Positions 54,969 through 63,778 of a DNA stretch of 64,000 nt are shown here, piece by piece. The DNA is taken from NCBI GenBank assembly GCA_021737975.1, contig JAIPCZ010000007.1:35010-99009 (forward strand). Direction: 5' to 3'. Each line of letters begins with the position of its first letter. Positions within the stretch are counted from its first letter, which is position 1. The position numbers were made by a program, and so were the translations under genes. Under the pieces are notes generated by a model. It saw nothing but the letters and a program-made list of their open reading frames with translations, was not told the origin of the DNA and did not search any database. Source of the DNA: Polaromonas sp. Its GTDB lineage: Bacteria; Pseudomonadota; Gammaproteobacteria; Burkholderiales; Burkholderiaceae_C.

Positions 54969-56259
54969 ACACCGATCCCTTGCCCACCGTGCTCTCAATC
55001 GACAAGTTGGCCCCGTGGCGCTGCGCCACATGCTTGACGATGGCGAGGCCCAGGCCGGTGCCCCCTGTTTCACGCGAGCGGCTGCGGTCAACCCGGTAAA
55101 AGCGCTCTGTCAGGCGGCCCAGGTGCTCAGCCGCAATCCCGGGGCCGGTGTCAACCACCGAAAAAACCACGCAAGCGTCTGCCCGCTGCCGGACACTGAC
55201 CGTGATGTGTCCCCCGGGCGGGGTGTAGCGCACGGCGTTGCTGACCAAATTTCCCATGGCACTGAGCAGTTCACTGGCGGTGCCAGCCAGGAAACCGTCA
55301 AAGGCGCAGTCAAAAACAAACTGGTGGTCAGTCTCGCTGGCCTCACCCATCACTTGGGACAGCGCCTGCGCGTCAGTCTCGAGCTGGCGCATCAAGACCG
55401 GCACCGACACCCGGGACTCCACCCCGGGAGGGGGGCTGCCTTCGAGTTTTGACAGTGTCAGCAAATCGCTCACCAGGGTTTGCATGCGGTCAGCCTGCTG
55501 CGCCATCAGCGCCAGATACTGTTGACGCTCGGACTCGTCGAGCCTGAGCGTTTGCAGGGTTTCCACAAAACCTGCCAGGACCGTCAAGGGGGTGCGAATT
55601 TCGTGCGACACATTGGCCACGAAGTCGCGGCGCATGGCCTCGGCCTGCTCCAGCACCGTGATGTCACGCGACAGCAGCAGTTTGCGTCCGTCACCATAGG
55701 GATGAAGCTGTACCGACAGGGTGACCGGTCGCGCCGGGCTGCTGTCTCGCCCGGGCATGGTCAGGCTGCTGCCAAAGTCGCCCTTCGCCAAATAAGCGGC
55801 AAAGCCGGGTTCGCGCACCAGGTTGCCAATGGTCTGCATCAGGTCACGTTGCAGATCCAGACCGAAATGCGCTGCAGAGGTCTGGTTGCACCACTCGATG
55901 CGCGCCTCGCCATCGAGCAGCATGACGCCATTGGGCGAGACCTGCAGGGCCGATAAAAAATCATGCAGACGCGCCTGGCTTTCAAGCGTCTGACGCTCGC
56001 GCTGGCGCAAGGCGCGACGCACCCGGGTGGTGATGTCGCCCCAGACGCCAGACACCGCGCCGCCCTCGGCGCTGCCGCCGAGGCGCAGCCAGTTCAGGAA
56101 TATGCCGGCTCGTGCACTGTCAACCAGGAACCAAATGGAGGCAGCAAGCACCAGACTGACCGGCACGGCCTGACCACCGGGCCAATGCGTGTCAAGCCAC
56201 CAGCCCAACAGGCCAGCCGTCAGCAGGCACCCCAAAAAAAGAACAAAACGACCCAGCAT
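54835..56259 (-). CDS. phoR: Phosphate regulon sensor histidine kinase PhoR
   Basis: FVANVSHEIRTPLTVLAGFVETLQ; RFYRVDRSRSRETGGTGLGLAIVKHV; downstream of phoB. Confidence 0.94.
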   Translation of the reverse strand: MLGRFVLFLGCLLTAGLLGWWLDTHWPGGQAVPVSLVLAASIWFLVDSARAGIFLNWLRLGGSAEGGAVSGVWGDITTRVRRALRQRERQTLESQARLHDFLSALQVSPNGVMLLDGEARIEWCNQTSAAHFGLDLQRDLMQTIGNLVREPGFAAYLAKGDFGSSLTMPGRDSSPARPVTLSVQLHPYGDGRKLLLSRDITVLEQAEAMRRDFVANVSHEIRTPLTVLAGFVETLQTLRLDESERQQYLALMAQQADRMQTLVSDLLTLSKLEGSPPPGVESRVSVPVLMRQLETDAQALSQVMGEASETDHQFVFDCAFDGFLAGTASELLSAMGNLVSNAVRYTPPGGHITVSVRQRADACVVFSVVDTGPGIAAEHLGRLTERFYRVDRSRSRETGGTGLGLAIVKHVAQRHGANLSIESTVGKGSVFSLVFPPQRVVPAAAASDARTTRSNPSAPRGGPSSDAVATPGPL

Positions 56260-56272
56260 AAAGGCGCCAGAC

Positions 56273-56980
56273 TCAGGCCGACTTTGTCAACAAGGCTTGC
56301 ACGGTCAGGCGATAGCCCGCACCGCGCACGGTTTCCACCATCTGCCCAGCTTCGCCCAAGGCCTCACGCAGGCGCTTGACATGCACATCCACGGTGCGCT
56401 CCTCGATGAAGACGTGGTCGCCCCACACCTTGTCGAGCAACTGCGACCGGCTGTGCACACGCTCGGCATGCGTCATCAGGTAATGCAGCAACTTGAATTC
56501 GGTCGGCCCCAGCTTCAGCAACTGCCCCTGGAACGTGACGCGGTAAGTTCCGGCATCAAGACACAAGTCACCCACGTTCACCTGACCTTCATCCTGCTCG
56601 GGCGCGCGCCGGCGCAGCACGGCACGGATGCGTGCCAGCAGTTCCTTGGTGGAGAACGGTTTGGCAATGTAGTCGTCAGCGCCGGCATCCAGACCCGCCA
56701 CCCGGTCGACCTCGTCACCACGCGCAGTGAGCATGATGATGGGCACCGCCTTGGTACGCGGGTGAGAACGCCAGCGTTTGGCCAACGACAAGCCACTCTC
56801 CCCGGGCAACATCCAGTCGAGCAAGATCACGTCGGGCAACACGGCATCCAACTCCACTTGGGCCGTGGCACTGTCCATGGCCCAGACCGGGCGAAAGCCG
56901 TTGTGCCGCAGATTGACCGAAATCAGTTCGGCAATGGCGGGCTCATCCTCAACCACCAGCACGCAAGGCACACGTCTCAT
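56273..56980 (-). CDS. phoB: Phosphate regulon response regulator PhoB
   Basis: REC VLVVEDEPAIAELI, DVILLDWMLPGESGLSLAKRW; OmpR-type winged helix; pairs with phoR. Confidence 0.95.
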   Translation of the reverse strand: MRRVPCVLVVEDEPAIAELISVNLRHNGFRPVWAMDSATAQVELDAVLPDVILLDWMLPGESGLSLAKRWRSHPRTKAVPIIMLTARGDEVDRVAGLDAGADDYIAKPFSTKELLARIRAVLRRRAPEQDEGQVNVGDLCLDAGTYRVTFQGQLLKLGPTEFKLLHYLMTHAERVHSRSQLLDKVWGDHVFIEERTVDVHVKRLREALGEAGQMVETVRGAGYRLTVQALLTKSA

Positions 56981-57678
56981 TTCAGCACCGACTCGATGTC
57001 TTCCAGCGAGGTGTGTCGCACATCGGCGCCCTTGACAATGTAGATGATCAATTCGGCAATGTTCTTGGCGTGATCACCAATGCGCTCAATCGCCTTAGCC
57101 AAAAACAGCAGGTCCAGGCTGGGCGAAATCATCCGCGGGTCTTCCATCATGTAGGTGATGAGCTTGCGCACAAAACCGTCGAATTCCTGGTCAATCAAGT
57201 TGTCTTCCTTGAGGATCGCCAGCGCTGCCGCAGTGTCGAGCCGGGCAAAGGCATCAAGCGACTTGCGCAGCAGGCCCGAGGCCATGTCAGCGGCCACACG
57301 CAACTCAATCGATGGCAGCGAGCGCGGCGCACCGCTTTGGATGATGGAGCGCACCATGCGGGCAATTTTCTCGGCCTCATCACCGACCCGCTCCAAATTG
57401 GCGGTGGCTTTGGATATCGCGATCAACAGGCGCAAATCGCGCGCGGTGGGCTGGCGCCTGGCAATGATGCTGGAAAGTTCGCGGTCAATCTCGACCTCCA
57501 TGGCGTTGACGTTGACCTCAGCGGCCGTGACCTGGTCGGCCACCTCCACGCTGAATTGCGACAAAGCGTAAATGGCTTGGCGAATCTGCGACTCGACCAG
57601 ACCGCCGAGCTCCATCACGCGGGTGGAGACCGAACTGAGTTCGCTGTCGAATTGACTTGATAAATGTTTCTCGCTCAT
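56977..57678 (-). CDS. phoU: Phosphate transport regulator PhoU (copy 1)
   Basis: MSEKHLSSQFDSELSSVSTRVMELGGLVESQIRQAIYAL; 4-bp overlap with phoB. Confidence 0.95.
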   Translation of the reverse strand: MSEKHLSSQFDSELSSVSTRVMELGGLVESQIRQAIYALSQFSVEVADQVTAAEVNVNAMEVEIDRELSSIIARRQPTARDLRLLIAISKATANLERVGDEAEKIARMVRSIIQSGAPRSLPSIELRVAADMASGLLRKSLDAFARLDTAAALAILKEDNLIDQEFDGFVRKLITYMMEDPRMISPSLDLLFLAKAIERIGDHAKNIAELIIYIVKGADVRHTSLEDIESVLK

Positions 57679-57899
57679 GTAAATCCCTTGTTGTCCTTGT
57701 TGCTAAACCGAAACATGCTGGTCATGTCGTCTTCTGTTTCCTAGCGCGTGGGCTTCATGAAAATAATGCCATTTGGCTCATACCTGTCGAGTTCACCGAA
57801 AAACATACGCAAAAAATAGACAACGCTGTTCGATGACCTGAACCTGTAGCTAGCCGTCAGAATAATAAAGCCCATTGCAATCCCCCACCCGCGACACCC

Positions 57900-57940
57900 A
57901 GAACCAGAACCAGAACCAGCACCAGCACCAGCACCAGCAC
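57900..57940. repeat. Hexanucleotide short tandem repeat ~(AACCAG)3(CACCAG)3
   Basis: cagaaccagaaccagaaccagcaccagcaccagcaccagcac in the phoU / 58322 divergent intergenic region. Confidence 0.85.
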
Positions 57941-58145
57941 ATTGTCATCTTTTACCTGTGTCCTCGCTGCCAAGAAAATGGCACCCAAAACCCGGATGCC
58001 GTGGCGACCAGACCAGGCCTGATCAAACCATTTTTAATGAGGAATCCTCAGACTGAACGCAATAACTGACGCAAGCTGTGTAAGTCGACACCGGCTAATT
58101 TACGACCAAAATAAGTCAACTTTGTGACAAGTCAGGCATTTTTTT

Positions 58146-58163
58146 GATTCATCGAGATGAATC
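58146..58163. promoter_or_regulatory. 18-bp inverted repeat, candidate operator
   Basis: GATTCATC-GA-GATGAATC, 13 bp upstream of the Pho box. Confidence 0.5.
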
Positions 58164-58176
58164 CATCACCATTCAG

Positions 58177-58194
58177 GTGTCATTGAACTGTCAT
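58177..58194 (+). promoter_or_regulatory. Pho box upstream of the small gene + ppk2
   Basis: GTGTCAT-TGAA-CTGTCAT, near-consensus PhoB site with 11-bp repeat spacing. Confidence 0.8.
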
Positions 58195-58321
58195 CAAAAT
58201 AGGTGCTCTGTCGGCTATGCTTGCGCAAAAACAATAACAACGGCTCCCCAGTCTGCCATGCTTTTGATCAATCGCTTGCAATGTCTGGACCATCTTTAAC
58301 CCTGTCGAATGGAATTGAACC

Positions 58322-58606
58322 ATGCTTGCCATCAAAAAAGCCCGCAAACTGATAGAAAACAACCCCAACGATACCGCCGCAAAAATCATTGCGGCGCTGG
58401 TGCTGGCACTCGAAAGCGAGACCTCCCTGTCGGTCGCACAACTGTACTCACTCGACGACAAGCGCTTCGAACTCGCGCTTGAAATCCTGAACGAATGGCG
58501 ACTGGACCGGCACTATGCCAGCAAACTGCGCCTAGTCGATTCCAGCGCCGTGGCACAGGGTTTGGTCAACGCTGCCCCAGCTGCGTCAGTCCCAAAGTCG
58601 GTCTGA
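58322..58606 (+). CDS. Conserved-looking hypothetical protein, 94 aa, upstream of ppk2
   Basis: Protein-like sequence MLAIKKARKLIENNPNDTAAKIIAALVLALESETSLSVAQLYSLDDKRFELALEILNEWRLDRHYASKLRLV; between Pho box and ppk2, same strand. Confidence 0.8.
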   Translation: MLAIKKARKLIENNPNDTAAKIIAALVLALESETSLSVAQLYSLDDKRFELALEILNEWRLDRHYASKLRLVDSSAVAQGLVNAAPAASVPKSV

Positions 58607-58639
58607 GCTTGAACCGTTCAAAAAACGCAGGAGTCAAGT

Positions 58640-59557
58640 TTGGAACTGAATGAAGAAACACTGATCCAGCGCATCCGCCGCGATCTGGCCGACAGCAACG
58701 ACGAAGAGTTTGAGCTCGAACTTGAAGACCACAACCTTGATGAGGCGGGCGAGAGCGGCCTGGACGTGACGTCCGAGGCCTACCGTAACAGTCGAAAACA
58801 GTACTTCCGTGAGTTGTTCCGGCTGCAGGGTGAGTTGGTCAAACTGCAGGATTGGGTGGTCAAAACCGGTCAGAAAATTGTGATCTTGTTCGAGGGACGC
58901 GACGCCGCCGGCAAGGGCGGCACCATCAAACGCATCACCCAACGACTGAACCCGCGGGTATGCCGGGTGGCTGCTTTGCCGGCACCCAATGCCCGCGAGC
59001 AAACCCAATGGTATTTTCAGCGCTATGTGGCACACCTGCCCGGCGCCGGTGAAATGGTGTTGTTCGACCGCAGCTGGTACAACCGGGCGGGCGTGGAACG
59101 CGTCATGGGCTTTTGCTCTGACGAACAGTACGAAGAATTTTTCCGCTCGGTACCCGAGTTTGAAAAAATGCTGCTGCGCTCGGGCATCACCCTGATCAAG
59201 TATTGGTTTTCCATCTCGGATGAAGAGCAGCAGATCCGGTTTTTAGGGCGCATTCACGACCCGCTGAAACAGTGGAAACTGAGCCCGATGGACATGGAGT
59301 CACGCCGCCGCTGGGAGGAATACACCAAGGCCAAGGAGGTCATGTTCGAGCGCACCCACATTCCGGAGTCACCTTGGTGGGTGGTGCAGGCGGACGACAA
59401 GAAAAAGGCCCGGCTCAATTGCATTCACCACCTGCTGGGCCGGTTCGATTACCACGAAATCACACACCCACCGATCATGCTGCCGCCGCGCGAGCGCAAC
59501 GAAGACTACGTGCGTCTGCCGGTTCCCAACGAAATCCTGGTGCCGGAAGTCTATTGA
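58640..59557 (+). CDS. ppk2: Polyphosphate kinase 2 family protein
   Basis: VILFEGRDAAGKGGTIKRITQRLNPRVCRVAALPAPN; LFDRSWYNRAGVERVMGFC. Starts with TTG preceded by AGGAG. Confidence 0.95.
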   Translation: MELNEETLIQRIRRDLADSNDEEFELELEDHNLDEAGESGLDVTSEAYRNSRKQYFRELFRLQGELVKLQDWVVKTGQKIVILFEGRDAAGKGGTIKRITQRLNPRVCRVAALPAPNAREQTQWYFQRYVAHLPGAGEMVLFDRSWYNRAGVERVMGFCSDEQYEEFFRSVPEFEKMLLRSGITLIKYWFSISDEEQQIRFLGRIHDPLKQWKLSPMDMESRRRWEEYTKAKEVMFERTHIPESPWWVVQADDKKKARLNCIHHLLGRFDYHEITHPPIMLPPRERNEDYVRLPVPNEILVPEVY

Positions 59558-59609
59558 GAACAAATCAAAAACCGCGCGCACTTCGAAAGACTGACCGCCA
59601 ACACCTGAC

Positions 59610-59819
59610 TCAGGATTTCTTCAGCAGCCCGATCACTTCGGCATCTTCAAGCGCATCGAAGTACTGGTAACACGGCCTGTCCGCCCGGGAGCACGCGGGC
59701 GCTTCCAGGTAAATCCCCTCGACGACCCACTTAGCGACCCTGGCCAAGGTCTCGGGTGCAAGCCCGCCAGCGCTTGCGCCGGTCACCCGACAATTGTTCA
59801 AAGCTTGCGAAAATGTCAC
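59610..59819 (-). CDS. Possible small hypothetical protein (69 aa, GTG start)
   Basis: Open frame ending CYQYFDALEDAEVIGLLKKS looks protein-like; the predicted start falls inside the pstS Pho box, so the true start may be internal or the ORF spurious. Confidence 0.35.
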   Translation of the reverse strand: MTFSQALNNCRVTGASAGGLAPETLARVAKWVVEGIYLEAPACSRADRPCYQYFDALEDAEVIGLLKKS

Positions 59820-59830
59820 GTAATTGTCAC
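59813..59830 (+). promoter_or_regulatory. Pho box upstream of pstS
   Basis: ATGTCAC-GTAA-TTGTCAC with TACACT (-10-like, 59841-59846) ten nt downstream. Confidence 0.85.
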
Positions 59831-59885
59831 ACTCTCTACATACACTTCCCGTTGTGGATTTGAATCAACAACCGAAAGGACTCAC

Positions 59886-60920
59886 ATGAACTTGAAACGT
59901 ACCCTGCTCAAAACCGTGGCTGCTGCCGCGTTTGCCTCCATTGGCATGGGCGCTGCCCTGGCTGCTGACATCACCGGCGCCGGCGCCACATTCCCGTTCC
60001 CCATCTACGCCAAATGGGCTGAGGCTTACAAGAAAGAAACCGGCACTGGCCTGAACTACCAGTCCATCGGTTCCTCGGGCGGTATTCGCCAGATCCGCGC
60101 CAAAACCGTGGCTTTCGGCGCCTCCGACGCGCCGGTCAAGGGTGAAGAACTCGACAGGGACGGCATGGTGCAGTTTCCCGCCATCATCGGCGGCACCGTT
60201 CCAGTGTTCAACCTTGACGGCTTCAAGTCTGGCGATCTGCGTGTGACCGGCCCCGTGCTGGCCGAAATGTTCATGGGCAAAATCAGCAAGTGGAACGATC
60301 CCAAGCTGGCCGCGCTGAACCCGGGCAAGAAGTTGCCTGACACGACCATCACCGTTGTCCACCGCGCCGACGGCTCGGGCACCACCTTCAACTGGACGGA
60401 TTACCTTAGCTCGGTCAGCAAAGAGTGGAGCGATACCGTGGGCAAAGGCGCTGCCGTGAAATGGCCGGCGCCCACCTCTGTGGGCGGCAAGGGCAACGAA
60501 GGTGTGGCTGCCAACGTGACCCGCTCCAAAGGTTCGCTGGGCTACGTGGAATACGCCTACGCCAAGAAGAACAACATCTCGGTGTTGGCGCTGGAGAACA
60601 AAGACGGTAAGTACATCATGCCTGATGACGTGACCTTCGCCGCCGCAGCTGCCGGTGCGGACTGGTCCAAGGCCCCTGGCATGGGAATTTCGCTGGTGAG
60701 CCAGCCCGGTGCCACTGCCTACCCGGTCGTCACAGCTTCTTTCATCTTGATGTACAAGGAGCCCGCAAACAAGGCCGAAAGCGCCGAAGTGCTGAAGTTT
60801 TTTGACTGGGCTTTCAAGAGCGGCAAGGGCCTGGCCACCGAGCTGGACTATGTGCCGCTGCCCGACAGTCTGACCAAGCAGATTCGCGAGCGTGTCTGGA
60901 CCCAGGTCAACACCAAGTGA
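59886..60920 (+). CDS. pstS: Phosphate ABC transporter substrate-binding protein PstS
   Basis: Signal peptide; ADITGAGATFPFPIYAKWAEAYKKETG; HRADGSGTTFNWTDYLS. Start refined to 59886. Confidence 0.97.
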   Translation: MNLKRTLLKTVAAAAFASIGMGAALAADITGAGATFPFPIYAKWAEAYKKETGTGLNYQSIGSSGGIRQIRAKTVAFGASDAPVKGEELDRDGMVQFPAIIGGTVPVFNLDGFKSGDLRVTGPVLAEMFMGKISKWNDPKLAALNPGKKLPDTTITVVHRADGSGTTFNWTDYLSSVSKEWSDTVGKGAAVKWPAPTSVGGKGNEGVAANVTRSKGSLGYVEYAYAKKNNISVLALENKDGKYIMPDDVTFAAAAAGADWSKAPGMGISLVSQPGATAYPVVTASFILMYKEPANKAESAEVLKFFDWAFKSGKGLATELDYVPLPDSLTKQIRERVWTQVNTK

Positions 60921-60952
60921 TTGTTCAGCGCGCCGGATAAACCCGGACCACA

Positions 60953-60985
60953 ACCACCAGCACACCACAAGTTTGCTGGTGGTTT
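60953..60985 (+). other. Intercistronic stem-loop between pstS and pstC
   Basis: AACCACCAGCA-(11 nt)-TGCTGGTGGTT, perfect 11-bp stem, no U tract. Confidence 0.7.
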
Positions 60986-61018
60986 GATGTTCTCTCACCG
61001 ACTATTCAGGGAGCCCTT

Positions 61019-62026
61019 ATGCCAGCAGCAGTCACCATGAATTCAACCCCTGCCACCACCTTAAATAGCGACCTGCCCAGTGCATCCATGGTGGCAGTCG
61101 CCCGCAAGCAGCGCCTGCAAGATGTCATCTTCCACCGCCTGACGCAATCTTTTTCGCTCATGGTGCTGGTGGTGCTGGTCGGCATCCTTGTTTCGTTGTT
61201 CGTCAACGCCTGGCCCACGTTTGCCAAATTCGGCGCCCATTTCCTCTGGTACGTGGAGTGGGACATCATCAATGAAGAATTCGGTGCCGCGATTTCCATC
61301 GTCGGCACGGTCATTAGCGCGGGCATTGCCTTGATTTTTGCGGTGCCGCTGGCGTTTGGTATCGCCGTGTTCCTGACCGAAACCTGCCCGGTGTGGTTGC
61401 GCCGTCCACTGGGCACGGCCATCGAACTGCTGGCAGCCGTGCCTTCGATCATTTACGGCATGTTTGGCCTGTTCGTGTTTGCGCCGGTTTACGCAGACTA
61501 TTTGCAGGTGCCGTTGCAAAGCGTGCTCGGTGGCATGCCGCTTGTGGGCTGGCTGTTTGGTGGCGCCACCAACGGCCTGGGCATCCTGGCTGCAGGCATC
61601 ATTCTCGCGTTCATGGTGCTGCCTTTTGTGGCCGCCGTGATGCGCGACGTGTTCGAGATCACGCCGCCCATTCTGCGCGAATCGGCTTACGCCCTGGGCT
61701 GCACCACTTGGGAAGTGGTGGGCAAAGTGGTGCTGCCTTACACCCAAAAAGGCGTCATCGGCGGCATCATGCTGGGCCTGGGACGCGCGCTGGGCGAGAC
61801 CATGGCGGTCACCTTCGTGATTGGCAACGCCAACCGTTTGCCGACCTCGCTGTTCTCCCCCGGCACGTCCATTGCCTCGGTGCTGGCCAACGAGTTTGGC
61901 GAGGCGGAAGGCTTGCACTTCAACACCTTGTTTGCCCTCGGTTTCCTGCTGTTCTGCATCACGTTTGTGGTGCTGGCCATGGCCAAGCTGTTGATCATGC
62001 GGGCCGAAAAGGCCAAGGGCACCTAA
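61019..62026 (+). CDS. pstC: Phosphate ABC transporter permease PstC
   Basis: Multi-TM; ESAYALGCTTWEVVGKVVLPYTQKGVIGGIMLGLGRALGETMAVTFVIGN. Confidence 0.96.
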   Translation: MPAAVTMNSTPATTLNSDLPSASMVAVARKQRLQDVIFHRLTQSFSLMVLVVLVGILVSLFVNAWPTFAKFGAHFLWYVEWDIINEEFGAAISIVGTVISAGIALIFAVPLAFGIAVFLTETCPVWLRRPLGTAIELLAAVPSIIYGMFGLFVFAPVYADYLQVPLQSVLGGMPLVGWLFGGATNGLGILAAGIILAFMVLPFVAAVMRDVFEITPPILRESAYALGCTTWEVVGKVVLPYTQKGVIGGIMLGLGRALGETMAVTFVIGNANRLPTSLFSPGTSIASVLANEFGEAEGLHFNTLFALGFLLFCITFVVLAMAKLLIMRAEKAKGT

Positions 62027-62071
62027 GGCGGCCTGCCACGCTCCTGCAGCACTCAAGCAAAGAACACCACC

Positions 62072-62929
62072 ATGCAACTGAACTCCTCCCCCCTGTACCG
62101 CAGCCGCCATCGCACCAACCTGATTGGGCTGACGCTTTCGATGGCCGCCATGACCCTTGGCCTCATCGCACTGCTCTGGATCCTTTTTGTGCTGTTTTCC
62201 AACGGCATCGCAGCGCTGGAGCTTAGCCTGTTCACGCAGGACACACCTGCCCCCGGTTCCGAGGGCGGCGGTTTGCGCAACGCGATCGTCGGCAGCCTGA
62301 TGATCGTGGGTCTGGCGGTGCTGGTGTCCACACCCGTCGGCGTCCTGGCTGGCATTTACCTCACCGAATACGGCGACACCAGCAAGACCGCCGAGTTCAC
62401 CCGTTTTGTGACCGACATCATGCTGTCGGCCCCGTCCATCGTGCTGGGCCTGTTTGTATACGCCATCGCCGTGGCCACAGTGGGCAACTTCTCTGGTTAC
62501 GCGGGCAGTTTGGCGCTTTCGCTGATCGCGATTCCCGTGGTCATGCGCACTACCGAAAATATGCTGCGCCTGGTGCCCGGCAGCTTGCGCGAGGCGGCTT
62601 TTGCGCTGGGCGCACCACGCTGGAAAGTATCCACCATGGTCACGCTGCGCGCCGCCAAAAGCGGCGTGATCACGGGCTTGCTGCTGGCCGTGGCGCGCAT
62701 CAGCGGCGAGACGGCGCCCCTGCTGTTCACCGCGTTGAACAACCAGTTCTTCAGCACCAACATGAACGCGCCCATGGCCAACCTGCCTGTGGTGATCTTC
62801 CAGTTCGCCATGAGCCCCTACGACAACTGGATTGACCTGGCCTGGGGCGGTGCGTTGCTGATCACCCTGGCCGTGCTGGCGCTCAACATCCTGGCCCGCA
62901 TTTTTTTCCGCGAAAAAGTTCGCGCCTGA
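62072..62929 (+). CDS. pstA: Phosphate ABC transporter permease PstA
   Basis: REAAFALGAPRWKVSTMVTLRAAKSGVITGLLLAVARISGETAPLLFTA. Confidence 0.96.
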   Translation: MQLNSSPLYRSRHRTNLIGLTLSMAAMTLGLIALLWILFVLFSNGIAALELSLFTQDTPAPGSEGGGLRNAIVGSLMIVGLAVLVSTPVGVLAGIYLTEYGDTSKTAEFTRFVTDIMLSAPSIVLGLFVYAIAVATVGNFSGYAGSLALSLIAIPVVMRTTENMLRLVPGSLREAAFALGAPRWKVSTMVTLRAAKSGVITGLLLAVARISGETAPLLFTALNNQFFSTNMNAPMANLPVVIFQFAMSPYDNWIDLAWGGALLITLAVLALNILARIFFREKVRA

Positions 62930-62956
62930 CATCCCTCTTCGAATCTGGACATCACC

Positions 62957-63763
62957 ATGAACGCTACTGCTCCTGCACAAGCCCCTTCTCCAACGACAGA
63001 CGCGCCCAAGAAAAATGCGCTGGAAGTGCGTAATCTCGATTTCTTCTACGGTAAATTCCAAGGCCTCAAAGGCGTCAATCTGAACATTGAAGAACGCAAG
63101 GTGACCGCCTTCATTGGCCCCTCGGGCTGTGGTAAGTCGACGCTGCTGCGCACCTTGAATCGCATGTACAGCCTGTACCCCGGCCAGCGCGCCGAAGGCG
63201 AAATCACTTTCTACGGTCAAAACATCCTGGACCCCAAGCAGGACCTGAATCTGCTGCGCGCCCGTATCGGCATGGTGTTTCAGAAGCCCACCCCGTTTCC
63301 CATGACCATCTACGACAACATCGCCTTCGGTGTGAAGTTGTATGAAAACCTGAACAAGGACGACATGGACGAGCGCGTGGAATGGGCGCTGTCCAAGGCC
63401 GCGTTATGGAACGAAGTGAAAGACAAGCTCGGACAGAACGGCATGAGCCTCTCGGGAGGCCAGCAGCAGCGCCTGTGCATTGCGCGCAGCGTCGCCGTCA
63501 AACCCTCGGTACTGTTACTGGATGAGCCGACCTCGGCCCTTGATCCGATTTCCACCGGCAAGGTGGAGGAACTGGTGCACGAGCTCAAGAGCGAGTACAC
63601 GATTGCCATCGTCACGCACAACATGCAGCAGGCTGCCCGCTGCAGCGACTACACCGCCTACATGTACCTGGGCGAACTGATCGAATTCGGCTCCACCGAT
63701 CAGATATTCTTGAAACCGAACCGTCAGGAGACCGAGGACTACATCACCGGCCGTTTCGGTTGA
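62957..63763 (+). CDS. pstB: Phosphate ABC transporter ATP-binding protein PstB
   Basis: [51 protein letters not shown]. Confidence 0.97.
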   Translation: MNATAPAQAPSPTTDAPKKNALEVRNLDFFYGKFQGLKGVNLNIEERKVTAFIGPSGCGKSTLLRTLNRMYSLYPGQRAEGEITFYGQNILDPKQDLNLLRARIGMVFQKPTPFPMTIYDNIAFGVKLYENLNKDDMDERVEWALSKAALWNEVKDKLGQNGMSLSGGQQQRLCIARSVAVKPSVLLLDEPTSALDPISTGKVEELVHELKSEYTIAIVTHNMQQAARCSDYTAYMYLGELIEFGSTDQIFLKPNRQETEDYITGRFG

Positions 63764-63778
63764 TCAGCAGCAAAAAGC

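Noticed and set aside
57900-57940. Tandem repeat considered as a CRISPR fragment
   Set aside because: Units are 6 nt with no spacers; simple sequence repeat only.
57875-58069. 64-aa ORF with QNQNQNQHQHQHQH
   Set aside because: Dipeptide pattern is a by-product of the hexanucleotide repeat; no other coding support.
61061-63220. 719-aa minus-strand ORF across pstC, pstA and pstB
   Set aside because: Spans three conserved genes and both intergenic gaps; His/Gln/Gly-rich shadow composition.
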